64,000 nucleotides of DNA from Gemmatimonadota bacterium (lineage in GTDB: Bacteria; Gemmatimonadota; Gemmatimonadetes; Longimicrobiales; Gaopeijiaceae), in contig JAJEBW010000025.1 of assembly GCA_022822325.1 (NCBI GenBank), forward strand, positions 62,001 to 126,000, written 5' to 3'. Every line of letters starts with the position of its first letter. The first letter of the stretch is position 1. This document shows positions 17,358 to 24,600 of this stretch, piece after piece. Position numbers and translations under genes: made by a program. The notes under the pieces are model-generated. The model was not told the origin of the DNA and searched no databases. It saw only the letters and a list, made by a program, of their open reading frames with translations.

Positions 17358-17948
17358 GTGGGAAGCCAGGCCCAGGCGAGTCGGCGTGCAGGGAGGCCGA
17401 TCGTTGAGACGTGGGGCGCGGCAAGGGCAGGCGGGGGCTTCGGGGCACGGACCTTTCTTCTGCTGGTGGCGGGACTGGCTGTCGGCGTGGGGCAGATCCG
17501 TGCGCAGGAAGGGGGACTCGGTCTGGCGCCGGGTACGGCCGCGCCGGATGCACAGGTGGAGGACCTGGACGGGAACGCGGTTTCGCTGCTGGAGGTGGTC
17601 GGCGGCGGCCCCGCGCTGATCGAGTTCTGGGCGACCTGGTGCGAACAGTGCGAGGCGCTTCAGCCCGAGATCGACGCCGTGGTCGAGCGATTTGGGGACC
17701 GCGTGCAGATCGTGGCAGTGGCGGTAGGGGTGGCGCAGTCGCGGCGCCGGGTGCAGCGGCATGTTGGGGCTCACGATCCCGGGTACCCCTTCGTGTACGA
17801 CGCGAGGGGCGAGGCCGTGCGCGCCTACGAGGCCCTGACGACGGCGATCGTGGTGCTGGTGGACGCCGAAGGAAAGGTGGTCTCGACCGGCGTGGGGCCG
17901 CAGCAGGATCTGGTTGCGGCGGTGGCGGGGGTGTTGGGGGAGGGGTGA
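17358..17948 (+). CDS. TlpA-like periplasmic thioredoxin
   Basis: The protein has an N-terminal signal or anchor (FLLLVAGLAVGVGQIRAQ) and a thioredoxin fold of the TlpA/ResA type with PGTAAPDAQVEDLDG, then EFWATWCEQCEALQPEI containing the redox CxxC (WCEQC). The cis-proline region is altered: TTAIVVLVDAEG stands where a TPxxFLID pattern is usual. It likely receives electrons from the CcdA-like protein encoded just upstream and reduces periplasmic disulfides. The start is uncertain: GTG codons at 17280, 17298, 17313 and 17358 are in frame, and the earlier ones lie in a purine repeat. I chose 17358, which has AGGA just upstream. Confidence 0.8.
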   Translation: MGSQAQASRRAGRPIVETWGAARAGGGFGARTFLLLVAGLAVGVGQIRAQEGGLGLAPGTAAPDAQVEDLDGNAVSLLEVVGGGPALIEFWATWCEQCEALQPEIDAVVERFGDRVQIVAVAVGVAQSRRRVQRHVGAHDPGYPFVYDARGEAVRAYEALTTAIVVLVDAEGKVVSTGVGPQQDLVAAVAGVLGEG

Positions 17949-17961
17949 GGGACCCGCGGCG

Positions 17962-19173
17962 ATGAGCGGCGCTCGGGGATGGCGGGTCACGCATCCCTGG
18001 ATCAGCTTTCGGTCTGATCTCGGGCGGGCGGATCCCGGCTTCTGGTCCTTGGTCGGCCGGGTCGTGTCCCGCTGCGAGCAGGTGGCGCGCGCGGTGCTTC
18101 CTCCGGCGGAGGCCCGGGAGATGATGCGCGTCTACCTTGTCAGAGGCGCCCAGGCAACGACCGCAATCGAGGGGAATACGCTCTCGGAGGAAGAGGTCGC
18201 GGCGCAGTTGGAGGGGCGGCTGCAGCTTCCGCCGTCGCGGGCGTATCTGGCTCAGGAGGTTGAGAACGCGCTGGCGGCCCTGACCGAGACCTTCGAAGCC
18301 ATCAACGGGGGCGACCCGCCCCGACTGACCCCGGACTGGATTGCCGATATCAATCGCCGACTGTTGGCGGGGCTTGACGATCACCTTGGTGAGGGTGTGA
18401 TTCCCGGCGAAATCCCCGTGCATTCCGTGATCGTGGGCCGGTACCGGGGAGCGCCCCGGGAGGACTGTCGGTTCCTGTTGGACCGCCTCTGCCAGTGGAT
18501 CGAGGGCGGCGCTTTCCGATCACCTGGCCAATCACGCGGCGATGAGATCGAATCGGCGGTCATTCGCGCGATTCTGGCCCACCTCTACATCGCATGGATT
18601 CACCCATTTGGCGATGGCAATGGCCGCACCGCCCGCCTCGTCGAGTTCAGGATTCTCGCACGCGCTGGAGTCCCCGCACCCTGCGCCCACCTGCTGAGCA
18701 ACCACTACAACCGGACGCGGGCCGAGTACTACCGACAGCTTGACCGATCCAGCCGGGCCAACTCGGGACAGGGCGATTCGCTCGGATTCCTGCGCTACTC
18801 ACTCCAGGGACTGGCCGATGGGCTCCGCGAGCAGTGCCGGTACATCGAGGGTGTGCAACTTCGGCTGGCATGGGAACATTACGTCTATCAGCGCTTCGGC
18901 GAGATGCGGAAGTCCGATGCGCTTCGGCGGCGGCGAGAGCTCACGCTGGCGCTGGGACGAAAGGCCGGCTCGGTTCCGAAGCCGGAGATCGCCTCGTCGG
19001 CGCCTCGTCTGGCGGCGCTCTATGCCAATACGGTTCCGGCAACGCTCAGTCGTGACCTCAACTGGCTGGTAAAGGAGGGGTTCCTGGAGAGGGGCGATGG
19101 CGGGTACCGGGCGAGGGTGGGAGCGATGCTGGCGTTTCGGGCGAGGCGGGCGGAAGGCAGCGGGTCGGCGTAG
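17962..19173 (+). CDS. Fic-domain protein with N-terminal inhibitory motif
   Basis: Fic proteins usually transfer AMP from ATP to a target Ser, Thr or Tyr. This 403-residue protein has the complete active-site motif HPFGDGNGRTAR starting at residue 214 and, near residue 65, TTAIEGN, which fits the (S/T)xxxE(G/N) inhibitory helix of class II Fic enzymes. It should therefore be self-inhibited through that glutamate. The C-terminal 100 residues contain a winged-helix-like segment (LARDLNWLVKEGFLER type, here LSRDLNWLVKEGFLERGD), common in this large family and possibly autoregulatory. The ATG at 17962 lies 13 bases after the TlpA-like gene. Its 3' end overlaps the convergent nucleotidyltransferase gene. 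Confidence 0.9.
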   Translation: MSGARGWRVTHPWISFRSDLGRADPGFWSLVGRVVSRCEQVARAVLPPAEAREMMRVYLVRGAQATTAIEGNTLSEEEVAAQLEGRLQLPPSRAYLAQEVENALAALTETFEAINGGDPPRLTPDWIADINRRLLAGLDDHLGEGVIPGEIPVHSVIVGRYRGAPREDCRFLLDRLCQWIEGGAFRSPGQSRGDEIESAVIRAILAHLYIAWIHPFGDGNGRTARLVEFRILARAGVPAPCAHLLSNHYNRTRAEYYRQLDRSSRANSGQGDSLGFLRYSLQGLADGLREQCRYIEGVQLRLAWEHYVYQRFGEMRKSDALRRRRELTLALGRKAGSVPKPEIASSAPRLAALYANTVPATLSRDLNWLVKEGFLERGDGGYRARVGAMLAFRARRAEGSGSA

Positions 19174-19573
19174 GTTGCGGACGTTGGTAGAGGACTTTGC
19201 CTTCGCGGAGCGCGCGCGCCAGCACGTGATTGATGGAATCTCGCCAGTATTCGACCTCATCCAGCGAGAAGACAAGGATGTCGACATCTACCCGGAATCG
19301 GGCAACGGCATGGTAGAGGCGAACGAGTTCCTTGCGTCGACTGCGTGCGGGGCCGAAGGGTTGGGTCTCCAGGACGATGAGGTCGATATCCGAATCGGGC
19401 CGGGCTTCGCCTCGGGCGCGGGAGCCGAAGAGGATGATTTGGTTTGGGTCCACTTCCTGGACGATGGCGCGGAGTATGGCTGGAAGGAGATCGGGGGTGT
19501 TTGCCCGAAAAAGATCTCCGGCCGCCAGCTCGCTACCGCACATTAGTCCAGTTCGCCGAGTCATCTCACACAT
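19058..19573 (-). CDS. MNT-type minimal nucleotidyltransferase
   Basis: The N-terminal 130 residues form a small nucleotidyltransferase domain with FGSRARGEARPDSDIDLIV, giving the GSxxxG and DxD catalytic pattern, and a later DVDILVFS carrying the third acidic residue. MntA proteins of this type act as antitoxins that AMPylate HEPN toxins; no HEPN gene is visible here, so it may be an orphan. The ATG at 19573 has AAAGG eight bases upstream; a GTG at 19582 is also possible. The Pro-rich C-terminal 40 residues are read antisense through the Fic gene end and are probably not conserved. Base composition is less GC-rich than in neighbouring genes. Confidence 0.8.
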   Translation of the reverse strand: MCEMTRRTGLMCGSELAAGDLFRANTPDLLPAILRAIVQEVDPNQIILFGSRARGEARPDSDIDLIVLETQPFGPARSRRKELVRLYHAVARFRVDVDILVFSLDEVEYWRDSINHVLARALREGKVLYQRPQPTPTRCLPPASPETPASLPPSPGTRHRPSPGTPPLPAS

Positions 19574-20024
19574 GTTTGGCACCTTTGATTCTCACGGGAT
19601 CTTCGCACTGATCAAATCCACTTGGAGGATCGCCATGCAGCTCCCGTAGCTCTCGCCACACAACCGGGTCCATGCGCTGGACGTTGACTTTGCTCCTGGT
19701 GACCACGTTACCGCGCGAACCAAGTCCGTGGCCGAAGAACACACCACCGAATTCCGTGAGCACGAATCTGTCATGGATTTCCTCGCCGTTCTCCATTCGC
19801 CTCAAACGGCGAAACGTCACGCTGATTCCTTGGGGAACATCCTTATTCATTTCCCTACATCCCCGCTCGAAATCTGGTCCGCTCCACTTCCTATCGTCAT
19901 CTTTGACATGAACCTCCACCTTCCTTGGCATCTGGCACGGTCGAGCCACGAGAACCCGAGCAAGAAAAGCCCGAAACGGATCACGGAAAGCTACATCATA
20001 CGGATCAAAATATGGTCGCCCCAT
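19566..20024 (-). pseudogene. C-terminal fragment of a PLD-like or unknown accessory protein
   Basis: This 152-codon frame reads like the end of a larger protein. It has DPYDVAFRDPFRAFLARVL, KVEVHVKDDDRKW and, most telling, EIHDRFVLTEFGGVFFGHGL. The last resembles the second half of phospholipase D-like domains, where an H-x-(K/R) motif precedes a Gly-rich strand; this match is from memory and is low confidence. There is no upstream part: the sequence before codon 1 belongs to another gene remnant in a different frame. GC content is clearly lower than the flanks, suggesting transfer. The stop overlaps the start of the MNT gene. Confidence 0.45.
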
Positions 20025-20103
20025 ACAGCAGCGTAATCGGCCGCAGGGGAATGCTCTGCTCCCTCCCGAACGCCTTGAAGTTCGCCAGCCGCAGGCCCGT
20101 CAG
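20005..20103 (-). pseudogene. Remnant of an AAA ATPase N terminus (RecF/OLD-like)
   Basis: Directly after the peroxiredoxin stop codon, a frame reads LTGLRLANFKAFG, REQSIPLRPITLLYGA and then stops. This is the classic first strand and turn of SMC/RecF/OLD-type ATPases (LxxxNFKAFG...IPLRPLTLLYGPNSSGKSS), cut exactly before the Walker A loop. No ATG is left; a run of nine C bases (20107-20115) separates it from the peroxiredoxin. The reading then passes into the PLD-like fragment, so a deletion has joined the start of one gene to the end of another. Confidence 0.65.
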
Positions 20104-20114
20104 GCGCCCCCCCC

Positions 20115-20699
20115 CTACCCCTCCACCTCCGGCGTCACCTCGTCAACCGCCGCCCCCAGCTCCTCATACGCCGCCGGATCGTTGGGATTGAATTGCGGAA
20201 TCACCTTCGCCACGCGCCCGTCCGGCCCTACCACGATCACGGCCCGGCTGTCGACCATGTTGTTGTCGCGCAGTCCTCCGCCGAAGAGGGTGTAGGTGGC
20301 GCCGTCGTTGTCTGCGTCGCTGGCGAAGAGATAGGGGAAGTCCTCGTCCTTCAGCCAGGATGCGCCCTCTTCCGGCGAATCGTTCGAGATCGCCATGAGC
20401 ACGACGTTGCGGCCTTCGTTGAACAGCTCTGCGTACTGATCACGGTACGCTGTCATCTGAATCGTTCAGCCGCGGGTCCTGACTCTGAAGAAGAAGGCGA
20501 GCACCACCGTCTCTCCGCGGTAGTCGCTTAGCCGGACCGGGTCGCGGAGGACTCCGTGGCGGGTCGCGCCGGGCAGCTCGAAGTCGGGGGCCATCGCTCC
20601 GACCTCGACGAGGCCGCCGGTCTCCTGCGCATGGCTCGCCTCCGTCATGCCGATTCCAAGGGCGACGGCCAGCGCGGCCGCCATGACGATTCTTCGCAT
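20115..20699 (-). CDS. Peroxiredoxin, probable selenoprotein (in-frame UGA at the catalytic site)
   Basis: Read through one UGA at 20468-20466, a single frame encodes 194 residues: a signal peptide (AAALAVALGIGMTEASHAQ), then an AhpC/TSA-type peroxiredoxin with GAMAPDFELPG, VRLSDYRGETVVLAFFF, RVRTRG-U-TIQM, YRDQYAELF and ISNDSPEEGASWLKDEDFPY. The UGA is residue 78 and occupies the position of the peroxidatic cysteine in the family's TxxC motif (here T-R-G-U). The mature protein has no cysteine at all, so without selenocysteine it could not work. A hairpin with bacterial SECIS geometry starts 15 bases after the UGA. If UGA were a stop, two meaningless fragments would result. A nonsense mutation of TGC remains possible. 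The protein would reduce peroxides in the periplasm. Confidence 0.8.
20431..20450 (-). promoter_or_regulatory. Candidate bacterial SECIS element
   Basis: On the minus strand GCGTAC, an eight-base loop CGTGATCA and GTACGC form a perfect six-pair stem. It starts 15 bases and its loop 21 bases after the UGA, with G as the second loop base. This matches the usual bSECIS rule (loop 16-37 nt downstream, G in the first two loop positions). Confidence 0.7.
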
Positions 20700-21064
20700 C
20701 GTTGCTCATCTCCTGTGGTGTGTCGCGGTTCGAGGCCTCGCGCCGTTCCCGTCGGCGGACGCCGGAAAGATGATAGCACCTTCCCGCGCGGCGGGCGAAT
20801 CCTATCCCGTCCCGTCGGCACCCGGGCCAGTCCGGAATGCCGTTGGAGCGGAAAACAAGCGTCTACCCCATCGGCCCGGCCGCGGCCCCGCAATCGCCGG
20901 TCTCCATGTGGTCTGTGGCGAGCCTGCGGGGAGGGGGCCTGCGGCCCGACTCCCTGGGACCCCAACTCGGCCGCCATTTCGGATGATTGGACGCCGATGG
21001 TAACATCCACTCCACCGGGAGACAACCACCCATCGCCACCTTTCACCCCGGAGTAACCCACCCG
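20700..21064. other. Divergent intergenic region
   Basis: This gap separates the peroxiredoxin from the metallo-beta-lactamase-fold gene. It holds the peroxiredoxin ribosome-binding site (AGGAG on the minus strand). I see no further gene, strong promoter or repeat. Confidence 0.5.
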
Positions 21065-22093
21065 ATGCCGACCCGATCCCCCTCCAGAATCGCGCCCGCC
21101 GCCATCGCCGCCACGGCGCTCGCCACCCTCGTCTTCGTGGCGGCCACCGCCTGCGCTCCCGACGCCCCTCCCCGCCCGGCCACCCAGTCCGCCACCACCC
21201 AGCCCGCCCCCCTTCGCACCGCCGACCCCTACGCGCGCGGCTACAGCGACGACGACTTCCCGCGCGTCCAGGAGCTCGCGCCGGGGGTTTACAGCTACGA
21301 ACAGCTTCGTTCCGCGGGCGACGAGCGCTTCACGACCGTCAGCATGTTCATTGTGACCGACGAGGGGGTTCTCGTCGCCGACGGCCAGGGAAGCCCCGCC
21401 GAAACGCGCCTCCTGATCGAGACGATCGCCGGAATCACCGACCGGCCCATCACCGACGTCGTCGTCTGTTCCGACCACGGCGATCACACCGCGGGCAACG
21501 CCGAGTTCCCCTCCAGCGCGCGCTTCTGGGCCCACCCGACCTCGCAGGCCGTCCTGCAAGCCGCCGCCGACAGCCCGATTCGCCCGCCCGACGCGCCCCC
21601 GATCGTCGTCCCCACCCACCTGGTCGAGTCCGCCGAGACCCTCCTCCGGGGCGGCCGCGAGATCCGCCTCCTCTTCCTGGGACGCGCCCACACCGGCGGC
21701 GATCTGGTCGTCCATCTGCCCGCCGAACGGATCCTCTTCATGAGCGAGGCCTACCTTCACCGCGTCTTCCCCGCCATGCGCTCGGCCTATCCGTCGGAAT
21801 GGGTGGCGATGATCGAGGCGGCGCAGGCCATGGAGATCGACGCCTACATTCCGGGCCACGGCTTCGTCGATTCGCCCGAGCTGCTGGCCGAGGAGCTGGA
21901 GATCTACCGCCGCGCGATCGTCCAGGTCATCGACGAGGCGTCGCGGCTGCACGCCGCCGGTCTCTCGCTGGAGGAAGCGGTCGGCCAGGCCGATTTCGGC
22001 GAACTGGAGTCCTGGTCGCTCAGATCCAGCCAGGCGGGCCGCGCGATCGGGCGCGTGTTCATGGAGCTGAACGGCGAGCTGCCGCCGGGGTAG
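21065..22093 (+). CDS. Metallo-beta-lactamase-fold lipoprotein with altered metal motif
   Basis: The 342-residue protein begins with a lipoprotein signal (ALATLVFVAATAC) and contains an MBL-fold hydrolase domain: GVYSYEQL, FIVTDEGVLVADGQGS, CSDHGDHTAGN, LGRAHTGGDLVVHLP, ILFMSEAYL and YIPGHG. In the canonical HxHxDH motif the first His is replaced by Ser (S-D-H-G-D-H), and the bridging Asp segment reads SEA rather than GD. Metal binding may therefore be limited to one site or use other ligands. The ATG at 21065 follows GGAG. The substrate is unknown; periplasmic MBL proteins of this kind include lactonase- and phosphodiesterase-like enzymes. Confidence 0.8.
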   Translation: MPTRSPSRIAPAAIAATALATLVFVAATACAPDAPPRPATQSATTQPAPLRTADPYARGYSDDDFPRVQELAPGVYSYEQLRSAGDERFTTVSMFIVTDEGVLVADGQGSPAETRLLIETIAGITDRPITDVVVCSDHGDHTAGNAEFPSSARFWAHPTSQAVLQAAADSPIRPPDAPPIVVPTHLVESAETLLRGGREIRLLFLGRAHTGGDLVVHLPAERILFMSEAYLHRVFPAMRSAYPSEWVAMIEAAQAMEIDAYIPGHGFVDSPELLAEELEIYRRAIVQVIDEASRLHAAGLSLEEAVGQADFGELESWSLRSSQAGRAIGRVFMELNGELPPG

Positions 22094-22419
22094 CGGGCAA
22101 CGGGGCAACGGGCGGTCGCGGCCGCTGAAATGCGGGTGCGGACCATGTGTCGCCAAAGCCATGCTCCTTTGAAAATCCGCATTCGCCTTGGGGATTTTCA
22201 CGGTGCAATGCGCAAAGAGCGCAGGGGGGAAGGAAGCGCGACGATCCCGGGCCCGGCCGCGTCTGCAAATCAGCGCCGGCATCCTGGTGGGTTGCGGCCG
22301 CGAGGCGAGAACGCTCGGCTGCGTTGCCCCCCGGGAGTGGCGGCCGTTGCCCGGCCACCCGGACCGCGCCAACCTCATGGCATCCAGGGATGTGGCGGCT
22401 ACCAAAACGGTCCGATGCG
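22094..22419. other. Convergent intergenic region
   Basis: No gene is visible between the MBL-fold gene and the helicase. It contains the hairpin at 22171-22199 described separately. Confidence 0.5.
22171..22199. terminator. Candidate terminator hairpin
   Basis: GAAAATCC (22171-22178) and GGATTTTC (22192-22199) are exact inverted copies around a 13-base loop, between two convergent genes. The AT-rich outer stem gives short U-rich ends on both strands. Confidence 0.4.
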
Positions 22420-24336
22420 TTACCGGATCCCGGGGTGGTATTCATCGAAGTGGAGGTCGCGGGCGCGCTGGATTCCCTCAAATGGCTGCCCATCGGCAAC
22501 CAGATAGAGGCGGTCGCGGGCCCGGGTCATGGCCACAAAAAGGCGGTCGCGGTTGCGTTCGCTCTGCTCCTCCTCGGTCTCCACGGAGGCAGACAAACCA
22601 AGCATGACGATCTGTCCCGGCTTGGGGCCATCTTGGTCCAGCGGAAATCGCGACGCACCAAGGCGCGGTATGAAAACCGCGCGAAACTCCATCCCCTTTG
22701 CACGGTCAAAGGTACCGACCCGGATGCCATTGCCGAGTGTGTTGGACTTTAGATCCTTCAGATTCACGCAAGGCATGGCACGCTTCCGGAGGGACGCTAT
22801 CAATTTCTCGGCGTAATGGTTATGCAGGACGATCACCCCAATCTCGTCGTGCGTGAATCCCATCTCGTCAACCAGATGCCGGATCTCATCCAGGATCACC
22901 TGCATTTCCTTCCGCTTGGTAACAGCCAGAACCGGCCGCTCCCCCCGGCCGCGCTCAAAGCTGCCCGGTTGCCCTGTTTTTCCCCGGTCGTCTTTCTTCC
23001 CCCGCACCGCCAGCGCCGCCTTGAAGATCCTGGTAGTATTGCGGAAGTTGACCTTGAGGACATCGGAATTTCGCCGTCTGAGATCAAGACCGATCCACAC
23101 TGGCCTCCAACCACCCGGATAGATGCGCTGATGGTCAGCGTCGTCCAGAATCAGGATGCTGTCCGTTTGGAGCTTCACCTTCGGTTCTCCCTGCACCAGC
23201 GCCAGAATGAACTCCATGCCGACCTGCGTCATGTCCTGGGCTTCGTCCACGATCGCGGCGCGGTACCGCCGACTTGAGAGAATCCGGGCCTGGTCGCGCG
23301 CCTCGACGATCCGGTCGGGAAAGTCAACCGTATTCCGCAGCTTCATCTCCCAGTCCCACGCCACCCGCAAGCGCCAGGCGATTTCACGCTCTCGTTTGCG
23401 GAAACCGCGACCCCGGCCCAGCCTCTCGAAGCTTCCGGTGTCAAGGTACTCCTCCTTGTACGCGCCCCTGCCCTTGATGATGCGCCGGACCTCGTCCTGC
23501 ATGTACCGGCGGTCCAGACTGGCCATCTCCTCCCGCGGCACTGCGCTTTCGTAAGCCACCTCGAAGGCCTGGTCGACGGCGGGCATGTGGATTCGCCGTT
23601 TGTCAAAAACGTAGGCGAGCTTGTCAATGTTGAGGAAGTCGACATTGGTCGGCGGACTGGGGACGCGCCCGAAGAGCGTCTTCATATGATTGCACAACGA
23701 ACGACTAAAGGTTGTCACCAGGATCCTCTCGCCCGGATAGCGGCGCCCGAGGACGACAGCCCGGTGAAGCGCAACGACGGTCTTGCCGGTCCCGGCCCCA
23801 CCCCTGATCCTGCCCTGGCCCATATCATATCGACGATTGACGAGTCTACGCTGATGTTTTGGGAGATAGAGCGTCCACTCCTCGAACGGCTGCTCGAAGG
23901 CTCCTGGGAGAGGCGCCACAGGCTTTTTCCGGCGAGGTAGCACCATGTTGCGGAGCACGCCGGAATTCCCATTGAGCGTCTGCACGGGCAGATCGGAAAC
24001 CAGTCCGTACTCGCTCAGATCAGTTCGGTGGCGACGCCCACCGGACCACCGATACATCTCGTCGTCGCGCCCCATGTTCAGGAGCCCGATTCGCCGAGGG
24101 CTGATGTGGTCTGGATCCAGGGCAATGATGACACGCAGCTCTCGCGAGGCCCGGAGCGACCAGTGATTCTGATTGGCTCCCGAACCAAGACGTTTGCAGT
24201 TCAGGCCGGGGTGACGGGGACGGGAGAGGAATCTCTCCGCGGCGCGGATACATCTCCGGCTGTCTTCGTGCTGGAACCCCCACTCAACGGGATCTTTGGC
24301 TCGGCGGTGGAAGTCTTTGCCCAGGAGATATTGCAT
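22420..24336 (-). CDS. UvrD-like superfamily I helicase with N-terminal RelE/ParE-like domain
   Basis: Residues 1-105 resemble a RelE/ParE toxin fold: CIRAAERFLSRPRHPGLNCK, then HWSLRASRELRVIIALD and LLNMGRDDEMYRWS. From residue 155 comes a UvrD/Rep-type helicase with a Q-like segment (LPKHQRRLV), Walker A GGAGTGKT at 179-186, motif II IVDEAQDMT, GTFDRAKGMEFRAVF and VAMTRARDRLYLV. Fusions of this kind are known in bacterial genomes, but their role is unclear; they may process nucleic acid after ribosome or phage stress. GAGG precedes the ATG at 24336. Lower GC content than the flanks suggests acquisition. The gene stands alone, divergent from the PQQ dehydrogenase. Confidence 0.82.
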   Translation of the reverse strand: MQYLLGKDFHRRAKDPVEWGFQHEDSRRCIRAAERFLSRPRHPGLNCKRLGSGANQNHWSLRASRELRVIIALDPDHISPRRIGLLNMGRDDEMYRWSGGRRHRTDLSEYGLVSDLPVQTLNGNSGVLRNMVLPRRKKPVAPLPGAFEQPFEEWTLYLPKHQRRLVNRRYDMGQGRIRGGAGTGKTVVALHRAVVLGRRYPGERILVTTFSRSLCNHMKTLFGRVPSPPTNVDFLNIDKLAYVFDKRRIHMPAVDQAFEVAYESAVPREEMASLDRRYMQDEVRRIIKGRGAYKEEYLDTGSFERLGRGRGFRKREREIAWRLRVAWDWEMKLRNTVDFPDRIVEARDQARILSSRRYRAAIVDEAQDMTQVGMEFILALVQGEPKVKLQTDSILILDDADHQRIYPGGWRPVWIGLDLRRRNSDVLKVNFRNTTRIFKAALAVRGKKDDRGKTGQPGSFERGRGERPVLAVTKRKEMQVILDEIRHLVDEMGFTHDEIGVIVLHNHYAEKLIASLRKRAMPCVNLKDLKSNTLGNGIRVGTFDRAKGMEFRAVFIPRLGASRFPLDQDGPKPGQIVMLGLSASVETEEEQSERNRDRLFVAMTRARDRLYLVADGQPFEGIQRARDLHFDEYHPGIR

Positions 24337-24600
24337 GGGGATTGCCTCGGTGATTGGTATTCCTGATCGGGTGCATTTGTCGCTTTCACCTCTACCCGTT
24401 CAGAGCCACGGTCGCAACCACCCATCACCCCACACGCGGGTGCGCCATGTCCCACCCCACTGGCCCAACCGGCGCTGTCGGCGTATTCTGTTTCGGCGCG
24501 CACGGAGGAATCGCGCAAACGGGAATATTGCGTCTCTCTTCCGTCGCCTCCCCCGAGCCCCCCTTCCCCACCACCCCCGCCCCCACCCGGAGACGTCTCA

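Noticed and set aside
19566-20024. HEPN partner for the MNT protein
   Set aside because: The frame lacks the Rx4-6H motif and all-helical pattern of HEPN toxins and looks like a beta-containing C-terminal fragment.
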